This document shows, in pieces, positions 9,501-18,249 of a stretch of 64,000 bases of DNA. Under the pieces are notes generated by a model that had not been told where the DNA came from, searched no databases, and saw only the letters and a program-made list of their open reading frames with translations. This DNA comes from Thiomonas intermedia. Its GTDB lineage: Bacteria > Pseudomonadota > Gammaproteobacteria > Burkholderiales > Burkholderiaceae_C. The translations under genes and the position numbers were made by a program. The number at the start of each line of letters is the position of its first letter. Position 1 is the stretch's first letter. The DNA lies in NCBI GenBank assembly GCA_022730375.1, contig DZDA01000001.1:95380-159379 (forward strand), read 5' to 3'.

Positions 9501-12500
9501 AGCGACGCGCACGGCCTGCTGCTGTGCGACGTGAAGCTGGATCAGGCGGGCGAAATTGAACTGATCGCATCGGCCACCGATGCGCAGGGCCGCAGCGCGC
9601 AGGCGTCCAGCTCGGTGTGGGTGACGCGGCAGGGCGAGCTGTGGTTCGGCGGCGAGAACCACGACCGCATGGACGTGCTGCCCGAGAAAAAAACCTATCA
9701 GCCCGGCGAGACCGCGCAGTTCCAGGTGCGCATGCCCTTTCGCCACGCCACCGCGCTGGTGGCGGTGGAGCGCGAAGGCGTGATGCACACCGAGGTGGTG
9801 CAACTCGACGGGACTGATCCCACCGTGCGCCTGAAGGTCAGGCCCGAGTGGGGGCCGAACGTCTATGTGAGCGTGCTGGCGCTGCGCGGGCGGCTGTACG
9901 ACGTGCCCTGGTACAGCTTTTTCACCTGGGGCTACAAGACGCCGGTAGCGTGGTGGCGCGCGTTCTGGAGCGATAGCAAAGACTACGTGCCGCCCACCGC
10001 CATGGTGGACTTGAGCAAGCCGGCCTTCCGCTTTGGCATGGCCGAGATTCGCGTGGGCATTGCCGAACATGCCCTCAAGGTGGCGGTGCAAACCGACAAG
10101 CCCAGCTACCCGGTGCGCGGCACGGCTCGGGTGACGATCACCGCCACCCTGCCCGACGGCAAGCCCGCAGCCGGAGCCGACGTGGCGCTGGCCGCGGTCG
10201 ATCAGGCCCTGCTCGAACTCATGCCCAACACCAGCTGGGACTTGCTGCACGCCATGTTGCGTGAGCGGGCCTGGGGCGTGGAGACCGCCACGGCGCAGTC
10301 CGAGATCATTGGTCGCCGCCATTACGGCCTCAAGGCCGTACCCGCAGGCGGCGGCGGAGGCAAGACCGAAACCCGCGAGCTGTTCGACACCCTGCTGCTG
10401 TGGAAACCCGACGTGGTGCTCGATGCGCAGGGACGCGCTGTGGTGGACGTGCCGCTCAACGACAGCCTCACCGCGTTTCGCATCGTTGCCGTGGCCGAGC
10501 ACGGGCTGAGCCAGTTCGGCACCGGGCAGGTCACCATACGCAGCACGCAAGACCTGCAGATTCTCTCCGGACTGCCGCCGCTGGTGCGCGAGGGCGACCG
10601 CTTCACCGCGCCCTTCACCCTGCGCAACACCACCAAGCAGGCGATGAAGGTCACGCTCACCCCGCAGGTGGCCGGTTTGACGCTGCCGCCGCAGACCGTG
10701 GACATTCCGGCAGACACTGCCCGCGAGGTGAGCTGGACGGTGAACGTGCCTCTTTCCAACACGCCCGACGGCACGCAGACGCTGGCCTGGCAGATCGACG
10801 CCCGCGACGCTCTGCATGGCGCCAAAGATGCCCTGCGCGTGCAGCAGCAGGTGCTCGCTGCCGTGCCGCTGGCGGTGCAGCAGGCCACGCTGCAGCAGGT
10901 CGACGGCGCCTACAGCCTGCCCGTGGCGCCGCCGCCCGAGGCGCTGAAAACCGCGCAAGGCACCCCGCGCGGCGGGGTGGCGGACCCCCACGCTCCCGCT
11001 TCGCGATCGCTGCCCCCCGAGGGGGCGCACCCCGCCTCCGGGCGGCCGCGCGGCGGGGTGAAGCTGGCGATGCAGTCCACGCTGATGGCTGGGCTGGACG
11101 GCGTGCGCGACTGGTTTCGCCGCTATCCCTACGGCTGCCTGGAGCAGAAGTCCAGCATCGCCATCGGCTTGATGGACGTGGCGCGCTGGCAGGCGGTGAT
11201 GGCCGCGCTGCCGACCTATCTCGACGGCGAGGGGCTGGCGAATTACTTCCCGGTGCGCGAAGGCGAGGGCGATCATGGCAGCGACGTGCTCACCGCTTAT
11301 CTGCTGGCCGCGTCGGACGAAGCGTCCAAGCTCGATCCGGCCTTCGTCATTCCCGACGATCTCAAGGCGCAGATGCAGTCTGGCCTGGCCGCCTTCGTGG
11401 CCGGGCGGATCGAGCGCAGGTTCTGGGCGCCGCGCGCCGATCTCGACGTGCGCAAGCTCGCCGCGATCGAAGCGCTCGCGCGGGGCGGCAAGGCGCAGCC
11501 GCGCATGCTGGACAGCATCGCCATCGCTCCCAATCAGTGGCCGACGAGTGCCGTGATCGACTGGCTGTCCATCCTGCAGCGCCTGCCCGATGTGCCGCAG
11601 CGCGCGCAGCGCCTGGCCGAGGCCGAGAGCATTCTCAAGGCCCGCCTGAGCTGGCAGGGAACCAAGCTGATATTCAGCACCGAGCGCAGCGACGCCTGGT
11701 GGTGGCTGATGAGCGGCGGTGATGTGAACACCGCGCGGCTGATGCTGCTGGTCCTGCGCAATCCGGCCTGGCAGGGCGAACTGCCTCGTCTGGCCAGCGG
11801 CTTCATCGCCCGCCAGCAGCGCGGCGCGTGGTCCACGACCACAGCCAATCTTTGGGGCTCGCTGGCGCTGCAGCAGTTCTCGCGCACCTTTGAGTCCGAG
11901 CCAGTGCAGGGCATCACCCGCGTCACGCTGGGGCAGGAGACCGGCGTGGTCGATTGGGGCAAGGTCGCTACGGTCACAGCCGCTTCGGCCAGCGGCGCAA
12001 TGCACGCCCGCAGCATCCTCGGCGCACCGAATGCAGCGCAGAACTGGGCGAACAACACCGTGTTCCTCCCCTGGCCTTCGGCAGCGGCGCAAACCCTGCA
12101 GGTGCAGCAGCAAGGCAGCGGCAAGCCCTGGGTGACCGTGCAGTCTTGGGCGGCGGTGCCGTTGAAGGCGGCCTTCGATGCGGGCTATGGCATCCGCAAA
12201 ACCCTCACGCCGGTAGAGCAGGCCGTGCCCGGCAAGTGGTCGCGCGGCGACGTGGTGCGCGTCACCCTCGACGTCAACGCCAGCAGCGACATGAGCTGGG
12301 TGGTCATCTCCGACCCCATTCCCGGCGGCGCGTCCATTCTGGGCGGCGGCCTCGGGCGCGATTCCGAAATCGCCACCCGTGGCGAGGAAGACAAGGGCAA
12401 CGGCTGGGAGGCCTATGAGGAGCGCAGCTTCAGTGCCTTCCGCAGCTACTACGCCTATCTGCCCAAGGGCAAGGTCAGCCTGCAATACACCCTGCGGCTG

Positions 12501-12611
12501 AACGCCGTGGGTAGCTTCGCCCTGCCGCCCACGCGGGTTGAGGCCATGTACGCGCCCGAGATGTTCGGCGAGGCGCCCAATGCCCGCTTCGAGGTTGGGG
12601 CGCGGCCATGA
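6567..12611 (+). CDS. Bacterial alpha-2-macroglobulin with thioester motif
   Basis: A 2014-residue periplasmic protease-trap protein of the YfhM type. The N-terminus is a Sec signal peptide (WWVGIALFLGVTQGAFA, cleavage about residue 23) with no lipobox cysteine, so it should be soluble rather than a lipoprotein as in E. coli YfhM. The thioester motif GCLEQ is intact, with the reactive Cys at residue 1524, followed by the alpha-helical thioester domain. Such proteins bind attacking proteases covalently and are coupled with PbpC, which repairs peptidoglycan; here pbpC overlaps the stop by four bases. About residues 1466-1498 are encoded by an inserted palindromic repeat, described separately. 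Confidence 0.92.
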   Translation: MWHARWWVGIALFLGVTQGAFALQVSSLSPQGEVAQVRQVVARFDGPAVNFGDAKAAAPLTVNCSDSKAAQGNGRWISANEWAFQFANDLPAGVRCTVQTLPSFKSPQGKALSGLTRWTFNTGGPFVRRIWPSTGAAIDEQQAFVLQLSGAATPQSLSEHIHCHIEGLGEQVAVQQISGAQREALLKALGLSQLAAKQPQQIVTLRCARTLPAGGRITLVYGAGVSTPSGLESGVERRYDYSVREPFAATFSCERENAKAGCSPFKPLSLSFNAPVSRKLAAAIRLQIGSRSVPPDLSDEDGQGDAQVDDIAFAPPFAESTAMQIVLPPQFVDVDHRPLRNADQFPLHIATGVMPPLAKFATAPFGIVERFAEGVGRGPALLPVTLRRVPLAQGVRDYAVSDLQPQTDAQTIAWFRRVQHFSDFFVSREAARKVVSGPLPPVLHEANGDAVNPDRVQTRMVSLLEDKPGLRKIALPSVDDGKARPFEVVGIPLQPGFHVVEIASKTLGKALLDPHYGANREMVVRTAALVTNLNVSVKIGRENALAWVTTLDKGRPVAGAKVQVSDCHGSLLTTATTDAQGLARLDGLDPQAPYCGDDGDDDALGDFDLGYFVSARASDADGTPDMAFAWSKWNEGFEPWRFNVSTDNSSSPDTVAHTIFDRTLLRAGETVSMKHLLRVETLKGLELPKTYPDTLVITHEGSGQEFKQPLKWQRTPTGGMTASSQFAIPKAAKLGEYDVQLRSKEGNGWSPSSGSFRVEEFRLPVFTGRIAPVDSKPLIRPQDVPVSVQVSYTAGGPAANLPVQVSALVRSKGLSFDGFDAFSFSPPQQQGQGGDDEDAAQDDSKIIADKLAVTLDRQGLGRVGIDDVPPSNQARELLLEASYADPNGEIQTLRSTQTLWPATVVAGIKTESWVSAGQRAKLQALALNLQGKPQAGVPLTVKAVAHITTTSRKRMVGGFYAYDNKTTTKDLGTLCSGKSDAHGLLLCDVKLDQAGEIELIASATDAQGRSAQASSSVWVTRQGELWFGGENHDRMDVLPEKKTYQPGETAQFQVRMPFRHATALVAVEREGVMHTEVVQLDGTDPTVRLKVRPEWGPNVYVSVLALRGRLYDVPWYSFFTWGYKTPVAWWRAFWSDSKDYVPPTAMVDLSKPAFRFGMAEIRVGIAEHALKVAVQTDKPSYPVRGTARVTITATLPDGKPAAGADVALAAVDQALLELMPNTSWDLLHAMLRERAWGVETATAQSEIIGRRHYGLKAVPAGGGGGKTETRELFDTLLLWKPDVVLDAQGRAVVDVPLNDSLTAFRIVAVAEHGLSQFGTGQVTIRSTQDLQILSGLPPLVREGDRFTAPFTLRNTTKQAMKVTLTPQVAGLTLPPQTVDIPADTAREVSWTVNVPLSNTPDGTQTLAWQIDARDALHGAKDALRVQQQVLAAVPLAVQQATLQQVDGAYSLPVAPPPEALKTAQGTPRGGVADPHAPASRSLPPEGAHPASGRPRGGVKLAMQSTLMAGLDGVRDWFRRYPYGCLEQKSSIAIGLMDVARWQAVMAALPTYLDGEGLANYFPVREGEGDHGSDVLTAYLLAASDEASKLDPAFVIPDDLKAQMQSGLAAFVAGRIERRFWAPRADLDVRKLAAIEALARGGKAQPRMLDSIAIAPNQWPTSAVIDWLSILQRLPDVPQRAQRLAEAESILKARLSWQGTKLIFSTERSDAWWWLMSGGDVNTARLMLLVLRNPAWQGELPRLASGFIARQQRGAWSTTTANLWGSLALQQFSRTFESEPVQGITRVTLGQETGVVDWGKVATVTAASASGAMHARSILGAPNAAQNWANNTVFLPWPSAAAQTLQVQQQGSGKPWVTVQSWAAVPLKAAFDAGYGIRKTLTPVEQAVPGKWSRGDVVRVTLDVNASSDMSWVVISDPIPGGASILGGGLGRDSEIATRGEEDKGNGWEAYEERSFSAFRSYYAYLPKGKVSLQYTLRLNAVGSFALPPTRVEAMYAPEMFGEAPNARFEVGARP
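10961..11060. repeat. Palindromic repeat inserted in frame in the macroglobulin gene
   Basis: The 15-base sequence CCGCGCGGCGGGGTG occurs at 10965-10979 and again at 11046-11060. The offset is 81 bases, exactly 27 codons, so the reading frame is kept. The stretch contains three inverted repeats: CACCCCGC with GCGGGGTG (10961-10968/10972-10979), GCCCCC with GGGGGC (11012-11017/11021-11026) and CACCCCGCC with GGCGGGGTG (11028-11036/11052-11060). This architecture is that of an extragenic palindromic element. The peptide it encodes is Gly/Pro/Arg-rich and lies about 26 residues before the thioester cysteine. Confidence 0.8.
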
Positions 12612-14860
12612 GCGAAGCAGCGCGGCGTCTGCGGCTGAAGCTACGCCTGACCCTGCTGGCAGGCGCGCTGCTGGCGCCGCCGCTGCTGGTGTCGCAACCC
12701 GCCGCTGCCGCCTTGCCCGCCTTCGCTGAAGTGCGGCGCGACTTTCGGCCCTCCGAAACCCTGATCCTCGATCGCCACGGCGAGGTCGTGCAGCGCCTGC
12801 GCACCGACCCCACGGTGCGGCGCGGCCAATGGGTGGCGCTCTCCGAAGTATCGCCCGCGCTGCGCACCGCGCTGGTCTTGAGCGAAGACCGCCGCTTCTA
12901 TGAGCACAGCGGGGTGGACTGGCAGGCGGTGTCTGCCGCGGCCTGGGGGCATCTGTTTCACCGCACCACGCGCGGTGCGTCCACCCTCACCATGCAGCTT
13001 GCGGGCCTGCTCGACGCCGATCTGCGGATCAAGGCCGGCGGGCGCGACTGGGGGCAGAAAATCGGTCAGGCCCTCACCGCCGCAGAACTGGAGCGGCATT
13101 GGCGCAAGGATCAGATTCTGGAGGCCTACCTCAACCTGGCGCCCTTGCGCGGCGAAATCGTCGGCATCGACGCCCTGTCGCGCACCCTGTTCGGCAAAGC
13201 CCCGCAAGGGCTGGATGCCCGCGAATCCGCCATCACCGCTGCGCTGGTGCGCGCCCCCAATGCGCCTGCGAGCAAGGTCGCACAGCGCGCCTGCGGCGTG
13301 CTGCGCGAGATGCAGGGGCAGAGGTCGCCTTCCTCCGAACTCTGCGCCGGGCTGCCGCAGGAAACCGCCGCCGCGCTGCAGCGGCGCGAGTTTGCCGCGA
13401 GCCGTGGCATTGCGTCGCATCTGGGACGCAAGCTCGTGGCTCTGAACACGCCCCCAGGCGGGCGGCCGCCCGCGCAGATTCGTTCCACCCTTGACGCTCG
13501 TATCCAGCGCGCGGCGCAGACGGCCCTGCTGAAGGCGCTCGGCGAGTTGAGTGGCCGCAATGTGCAGGACGGCGCAGTGCTGGTGCTCGACAACGCCAGC
13601 GGCGAGATGCTGGCCTGGGTCGGCTCATCGGGCGACTACAGCCTGGCTGCCGACGTGGACGGCGTGACCGCCCGCCGCCAGCCCGGCTCCACCCTCAAAC
13701 CCCTGCTCTATGCCCAGTCCCTTGCCGAGCGCCGACTCACCGCCGCCTCGCTGCTGGACGACACGCCCACGCAGATTCCCACGGCTTCTGGCCTCTACAT
13801 TCCGCAGAACTACGACCATCGTTTCAAAGGCTGGGTCAGCGTGCGCACGGCGCTGGCTTCTTCGCTCAATATTCCGGCCGTGCGCACCCTGGTGATGGTG
13901 TCGCCCGATGCCTTTGCGCGAGAACTGCAGGCGCTGGACGTGCAACTCGCGCAGCCCGGCGACTACTACGGCTACAGCCTTGCGCTGGGCGCGGCCGAGG
14001 TGTCGCTGCGCGATCTCACCAATGCCTATCGCGCCCTGGCCAATGGCGGCAGGGTGTCGCCCGTCGTGCTGATGCTGGGACAGAAAAGTGCGGCGCGGCA
14101 AGCGCTCGATCCTGGCGCGGCGTGGATCATCGGCGACATCCTTTCCGACCCCAACGCCCGCGCGCCGACCTTCGGCACCGACAGCCTGCTGGCCACCCGC
14201 TTCTGGACCGCGGTGAAAACCGGCACCAGCAAAGACATGCGCGACAACTGGGCCGTGGGCTGGTCGCAGCGCTACACCGTGGGCGTGTGGGTCGGCAACG
14301 CCGCAGGCGCGCCCATGCACGATGTCAGCGGGGTCAGCGGTGCGGCGCCCGTCTGGGCCGCGGTGATGCGGGCCCTGCACGCCAAAACGCCCAGCCGCCA
14401 GCCCGCGCCGCCGAGCGGCCTGCAGCGCGTCGAAGTGCGCTTCGATGAACACGGCGAAGCGCCGCGCCGCGAATGGTTTCTGCCCGGCACGGCGCAAAGC
14501 CGCTTTGCGCTGGGCGCGCAAACCCGTTCAGCCGACTTGAGTGCTGGGGTGAGGCTGCACGCTGGACGGGGTGAAGCCGCCGCTTCCTCAGCCGCAGCCC
14601 ACCGCATCACCGCCCCGACGGACGGCACGGTGCTTGCGCTCGATCCCGATATTCCGCCGCAACATCAGCGCGTCGAGCTGACCGCATCCACGGCCGATGC
14701 GCGCTGGCAGGTCGATGGCCGCCCTCTGGGTCGTGGCGCGCACTTGCCCTGGTTTCCGCTGCCCGGTCGGCACCAGATCGCCCTGGTCGATGCGCGCGGC
14801 GCCCTGCTCGACAGCATCATGCTGGAAGTGCGCGGCGCCGGGCTTCCCGCCCGGCGCTGA
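12608..14860 (+). CDS. pbpC: Penicillin-binding protein 1C (bifunctional transglycosylase/transpeptidase)
   Basis: A 750-residue class A penicillin-binding protein. After an N-terminal membrane anchor (about residues 12-35) comes the glycosyltransferase domain with catalytic Glu93 in EDRRFYEH. The transpeptidase domain has the active Ser361 in QPGSTLKP and the KTGTS box at residue 537. The C-terminal region (about residues 660-745) fits the BiPBP_C domain found only in PBP1C. The ATG overlaps the macroglobulin stop. The pair is thought to repair the wall and neutralise proteases after envelope breach. Confidence 0.93.
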   Translation: MSEAARRLRLKLRLTLLAGALLAPPLLVSQPAAAALPAFAEVRRDFRPSETLILDRHGEVVQRLRTDPTVRRGQWVALSEVSPALRTALVLSEDRRFYEHSGVDWQAVSAAAWGHLFHRTTRGASTLTMQLAGLLDADLRIKAGGRDWGQKIGQALTAAELERHWRKDQILEAYLNLAPLRGEIVGIDALSRTLFGKAPQGLDARESAITAALVRAPNAPASKVAQRACGVLREMQGQRSPSSELCAGLPQETAAALQRREFAASRGIASHLGRKLVALNTPPGGRPPAQIRSTLDARIQRAAQTALLKALGELSGRNVQDGAVLVLDNASGEMLAWVGSSGDYSLAADVDGVTARRQPGSTLKPLLYAQSLAERRLTAASLLDDTPTQIPTASGLYIPQNYDHRFKGWVSVRTALASSLNIPAVRTLVMVSPDAFARELQALDVQLAQPGDYYGYSLALGAAEVSLRDLTNAYRALANGGRVSPVVLMLGQKSAARQALDPGAAWIIGDILSDPNARAPTFGTDSLLATRFWTAVKTGTSKDMRDNWAVGWSQRYTVGVWVGNAAGAPMHDVSGVSGAAPVWAAVMRALHAKTPSRQPAPPSGLQRVEVRFDEHGEAPRREWFLPGTAQSRFALGAQTRSADLSAGVRLHAGRGEAAASSAAAHRITAPTDGTVLALDPDIPPQHQRVELTASTADARWQVDGRPLGRGAHLPWFPLPGRHQIALVDARGALLDSIMLEVRGAGLPARR

Positions 14861-14884
14861 ACGGGGGCTGAGCAAACAGCCCCC
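14835..14884. terminator. Two adjacent hairpins between convergent genes, likely bidirectional terminator
   Basis: The first hairpin overlaps the last codons of pbpC: GCGCCGGGC (14835-14843), a 5-base loop, then GCCCGGCGC (14849-14857). The second follows at once: GGGGGCTG (14863-14870), a 6-base loop, then CAGCCCCC (14877-14884). They sit exactly between pbpC and the convergent MFS gene. Neither side has a clear T-tract, so intrinsic termination is probable but not certain. Confidence 0.6.
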
Positions 14885-14894
14885 CGCCGCAAGC

Positions 14895-16532
14895 TCAGAG
14901 TAGTACGGCTGCCTTCTGCAGCGCGATATAAACGCCGATGAAGAAGGGAATGCCCACAGCGGCCCAGGCCAGCACGCCGACCAGACCCAAGCTGCCACGT
15001 GCCGCGTGTTCGGCGTCACCGGCGATGCGGTCCTCGTGCTTGAGGGCGCGCTCGCGGGCGAGCTCTTCCGGCGTCATGCGGTACTTGGCGGCCACTGGGC
15101 GCACCAGCAGGTTGAGAATGAAACCCACCAGCAACAGACCGGCCAGGATGTAGAGCGTGCGGTCATAGACCAGATTCTTCGCCACGCCGGCGTCCATCTG
15201 GGTCTGGCGGATCGCGGCGATGAGGAAGGGTCCGGCCACCCCGGCGACCGACCATGCGGTCAGCAGGCGGCCATGAATGGCGCCCACCATCTGCGTGCCA
15301 AACAAGTCGGCCAGATACGCCGGCACCGTGGCAAAGCCGCCGCCGTACATGGTCATGATCACGCAGACCACCAGAATGAACAGGCCTGCCGCGCCGCTAT
15401 GACCCAGCGAGGGAAGGCTGGCGTAAAGCGCCACGCCCAGCGCGAAAAACACCGCGTAGGTCGCCTTGCGGCCGATGTAGTCAGACAGCGCGGCCCAGAA
15501 CAGGCGTCCACCGCTGTTGAACAGGCTGATCAAACCAACCAGCCCACCGGCTGCCGCGACCAGCGCGGCCTTCTGCGCAGCATCGAGCGCCGCACCGCTG
15601 TCGAGGCCGATGAGGCGGCCGCCGAACACGTCCTGCAGCATCGGGCTGGCCATGGCGATCACGCCAATGCCTGCCGTCACGTTCAGGCACAGAATCCACC
15701 ACACCAGCCAGAACTGCGGCGTTTTCATCGCCTTGTTCAGATGCACTTCATGGTCGGTGATCATGGCATTGCCGCCCTTGGCCTTGGGCGTCCATCCCCG
15801 CGGCTTCCAGCCAGTGGGCGGCACACGGAAGCCGAACGCCCCCGCCGACATCACCACGAAATAGAGCACGCCCATGATGATCAACGTCTGCGCGACGCCC
15901 AGCGTGCCTGAGGCGCTGAAATTCTTCATCAGCGCCACGGCGAGCGGTGCACCGATCATCGCGCCGCCGCCAAAGCCCATGATGGCAAAGCCGGTGGCCA
16001 GACCGCGACGGTCCGGGAACCATTTGATGAGGGTCGAGACGGGCGAGATATAGCCCAGCCCTAGGCCAATGCCCCCCAGCACTCCGGCCCCGAGGATCAC
16101 CAGCCAGAGCTGATGGATGTAAACGCCGATGCCCCCGAGCACCAGGCCGCCGCCCCAGCACAGCGCGGCGATGAAACCGGCCTTGCGCGGGCCCGCATGT
16201 TCCAGCCAGGCGCCCCAGATCGCGGCGGAGATGCCGAGAAAGGCGATGAATACTTCGAAGATGTGCGTCACCGATGGCACGGTCCAGTTGCAAGTCGTGG
16301 TGGTGAGATGCCCCCAGAAACCCATCGAGCCGCATACGGCAGGATCGGTGCCCTCAAGCAGCTTGCTCATCGGCAGCCAGAACACGGAGAAGCCATAGGC
16401 CATGCCGATACACAGGTGAATCGCAAGCGCGGCGGTAGGCACCAGCCAGCGGTTGAAATGGGGACCTGCAACCGTGCTTTCACGGTCGAGCAGGCCCGGT
16501 TGAGGACGGGTTGTACTGAGAGAAGATGCCAT
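14895..16532 (-). CDS. OFA-family MFS transporter (oxalate/formate antiporter-like)
   Basis: A 545-residue major facilitator with about 12-14 membrane helices. The N-terminal pattern GMAYGFSVFWLPMSKLL and the large loop carrying VPPTGWKPRGWTP after the sixth helix are typical of the OFA family, whose members carry oxalate/formate, lactate or other small carboxylates. The start at 16532 (MASSLSTTRP) has GGAG eight bases upstream; the open frame extends further but lacks family resemblance. A long C-terminal extension ends in one or two extra helices. Substrate cannot be assigned. Confidence 0.85.
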   Translation of the reverse strand: MASSLSTTRPQPGLLDRESTVAGPHFNRWLVPTAALAIHLCIGMAYGFSVFWLPMSKLLEGTDPAVCGSMGFWGHLTTTTCNWTVPSVTHIFEVFIAFLGISAAIWGAWLEHAGPRKAGFIAALCWGGGLVLGGIGVYIHQLWLVILGAGVLGGIGLGLGYISPVSTLIKWFPDRRGLATGFAIMGFGGGAMIGAPLAVALMKNFSASGTLGVAQTLIIMGVLYFVVMSAGAFGFRVPPTGWKPRGWTPKAKGGNAMITDHEVHLNKAMKTPQFWLVWWILCLNVTAGIGVIAMASPMLQDVFGGRLIGLDSGAALDAAQKAALVAAAGGLVGLISLFNSGGRLFWAALSDYIGRKATYAVFFALGVALYASLPSLGHSGAAGLFILVVCVIMTMYGGGFATVPAYLADLFGTQMVGAIHGRLLTAWSVAGVAGPFLIAAIRQTQMDAGVAKNLVYDRTLYILAGLLLVGFILNLLVRPVAAKYRMTPEELARERALKHEDRIAGDAEHAARGSLGLVGVLAWAAVGIPFFIGVYIALQKAAVLL

Positions 16533-16879
16533 TGATGACTCCAAGTTTGTCGTTGTTCCCCGGGGTGCGACGGCAGGAACTTTTGCCGCAGCAGGCCGCT
16601 TTATAGTGAAATTTTTTGAAGTGTGTGACAGCCTTTGAAGGCAATCGTTGCATCTGCACACAGGCGTCAAGCTGCTACTGAGCGCTGTTCAGGCGTGGCG
16701 CGCGTCGAAAATTAAACTATGCAGTATCCTCGGCGGTTACCGACATACTGATCAGCACACTCGACCGGACCTAGCCACTCGGCTCTCTACAATGTGGCAA
16801 AGAATCCACTTGACTGAATCATTCATGCGTTAGCGCGTGGGAAATTTGGCGGGTCTGAAATGACGATGCGAGGAATTTG
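16533..16879. other. Divergent intergenic region between MFS gene and pigment operon
   Basis: This 347-base gap separates two divergent genes and must hold both promoters. On the - strand a TATAAA at 16600-16605 lies about 68 bases before the MFS start. On the + strand a TACAAT at 16788-16793 lies about 87 bases before the halogenase-like gene, with AGGA just ahead of that gene's ATG. I see no well-matched -35 boxes, no small gene and no obvious RNA. Confidence 0.5.
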
Positions 16880-18235
16880 ATGACAGAACGACAGATTGTG
16901 TCTGGCGATACAACCGCACCGCATGCAGTGGATGTGCTGGTCATTGGCGGTGGTCCGGCAGGCACCACGGCAGCTACCTTGCTGCAGGAGCGCGGCTTCC
17001 GCGTCACTCTGCTCGAAAAGGATCATCATCCCCGATTTCACATCGGCGAGTCCTTGCTGCCGGCCAATCTGCCCTTGCTCGAGAAGTTGGGGGTGGCCGA
17101 TGCGGTGAAAGCGATGGCGATGGAAAAATGGGGGGCGGAATTCGTCTCGCCTTGGCATGAACAAGAGACGCAGATGTTTGCGTTCGCAGACGCCTGGGAC
17201 AAGTCGATGCCCATGGCCTACCAGGTCCGGCGCTCGGAATTTGATGCGCTCTTGATGCGAAATACCGCAAGCAAGGGAGTGGACGTGCAGGAGGGCTGCA
17301 AGGTCGATGACGTGCAGTTCCTGCCGGACGAACAAGGCGCGATCATCTCGGCGCAGCATGAGGATGGTCATCGCGCAAGCTGGGCTGCGCGCTATGTGGT
17401 CGACGCTTCTGGACGCGACACGTTTTTTGGCAGCCGCTTCAAGACGAAGAAGCGCAATCCCAAACACAACAGCGCGGCGATCTACGCCCACTTCACCGGG
17501 GCGAAACGCCTGGAAGGTCAGGCGCAAGGCAACATCACCATTTTCTGGTTTGATCATGGCTGGTTCTGGTTCATTCCCCTGGCGGACGGCGCGACCAGCG
17601 TGGGCGCGGTGGTGTGGCCCTACTACCTCAAGACCCGCAACAAGCCGCTGGACGAATTTTTCGCCGACACCATCGCTATGTCGCCCCAGTTGAGCGAGCG
17701 GCTGGCAGGTGCCACGCGGGTGTCCGAGGTTGAGGCCACGGGGAATTTTTCTTATAGCTGCGGCCATACGTACGGCCCGAACTACCTGTTGATCGGGGAT
17801 GCCTACGCGTTCATCGATCCGGTTTTTTCATCCGGGGTGATGCTGGCGATGCAGGGCGGATTTTTCGCCGCAGACGCCCTTGAAACCTGCCTGCGTCAAC
17901 CTGCGCGCGCCGCCAAGGCGCTGGCCCGTTTCGACCGTGAAATGCAGCGTGGCCCGCGCGAGTTCTCCTGGTTCATCTACCGCGTCAACCACCCGACCAT
18001 GCGAGACATGTTCATGGGGCCGCGCAACGTCCTGCGGGTGAAGGAGGCTCTGCTGTCGGTGCTGGCGGGCGACATATTCGGCAAAACCCCGATCTGGACT
18101 TCGGTGCGTATCCTGAAGGGCATTTTCTACGCCGCTTCGCTCAGGCAGTTTGGCCGCAGTTGGGCGGCGCGGGTGCAACGCAAGCGCCAGATCCAGATTC
18201 ACGACGACCCCCAGCCCGAGACTCAGCACGGCTGA
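16880..18235 (+). CDS. FAD-dependent halogenase-like monooxygenase of the aryl polyene locus
   Basis: A 451-residue flavoprotein. The FAD-binding GGGPAG lies at residues 23-28. The family motif GESLLP follows at residues 57-62, then MEKWGAEF with Lys83, in the region where phenol-type flavin halogenases keep their catalytic lysine. The halogenase motif WxWxIP is exact at residues 228-233 (WFWFIP). I used the ATG at 16880 with AGGA upstream, not the TTG before it. It opens the + strand pigment operon, 14 bases before the chorismatase. Xanthomonadins are brominated, so halogenation of the aryl head is a fair inference; a hydroxylase or other oxidase is possible. Confidence 0.8.
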   Translation: MTERQIVSGDTTAPHAVDVLVIGGGPAGTTAATLLQERGFRVTLLEKDHHPRFHIGESLLPANLPLLEKLGVADAVKAMAMEKWGAEFVSPWHEQETQMFAFADAWDKSMPMAYQVRRSEFDALLMRNTASKGVDVQEGCKVDDVQFLPDEQGAIISAQHEDGHRASWAARYVVDASGRDTFFGSRFKTKKRNPKHNSAAIYAHFTGAKRLEGQAQGNITIFWFDHGWFWFIPLADGATSVGAVVWPYYLKTRNKPLDEFFADTIAMSPQLSERLAGATRVSEVEATGNFSYSCGHTYGPNYLLIGDAYAFIDPVFSSGVMLAMQGGFFAADALETCLRQPARAAKALARFDREMQRGPREFSWFIYRVNHPTMRDMFMGPRNVLRVKEALLSVLAGDIFGKTPIWTSVRILKGIFYAASLRQFGRSWAARVQRKRQIQIHDDPQPETQHG

Positions 18236-18249
18236 CGCCGCCCTTGTTC

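Noticed and set aside
9261..12485. Open reading frame of about 1074 codons on the - strand
   Set aside because: It is antisense to the macroglobulin gene. Its protein is a low-complexity His/Arg/Ala sequence with no family resemblance, as expected from GC-rich codon bias.
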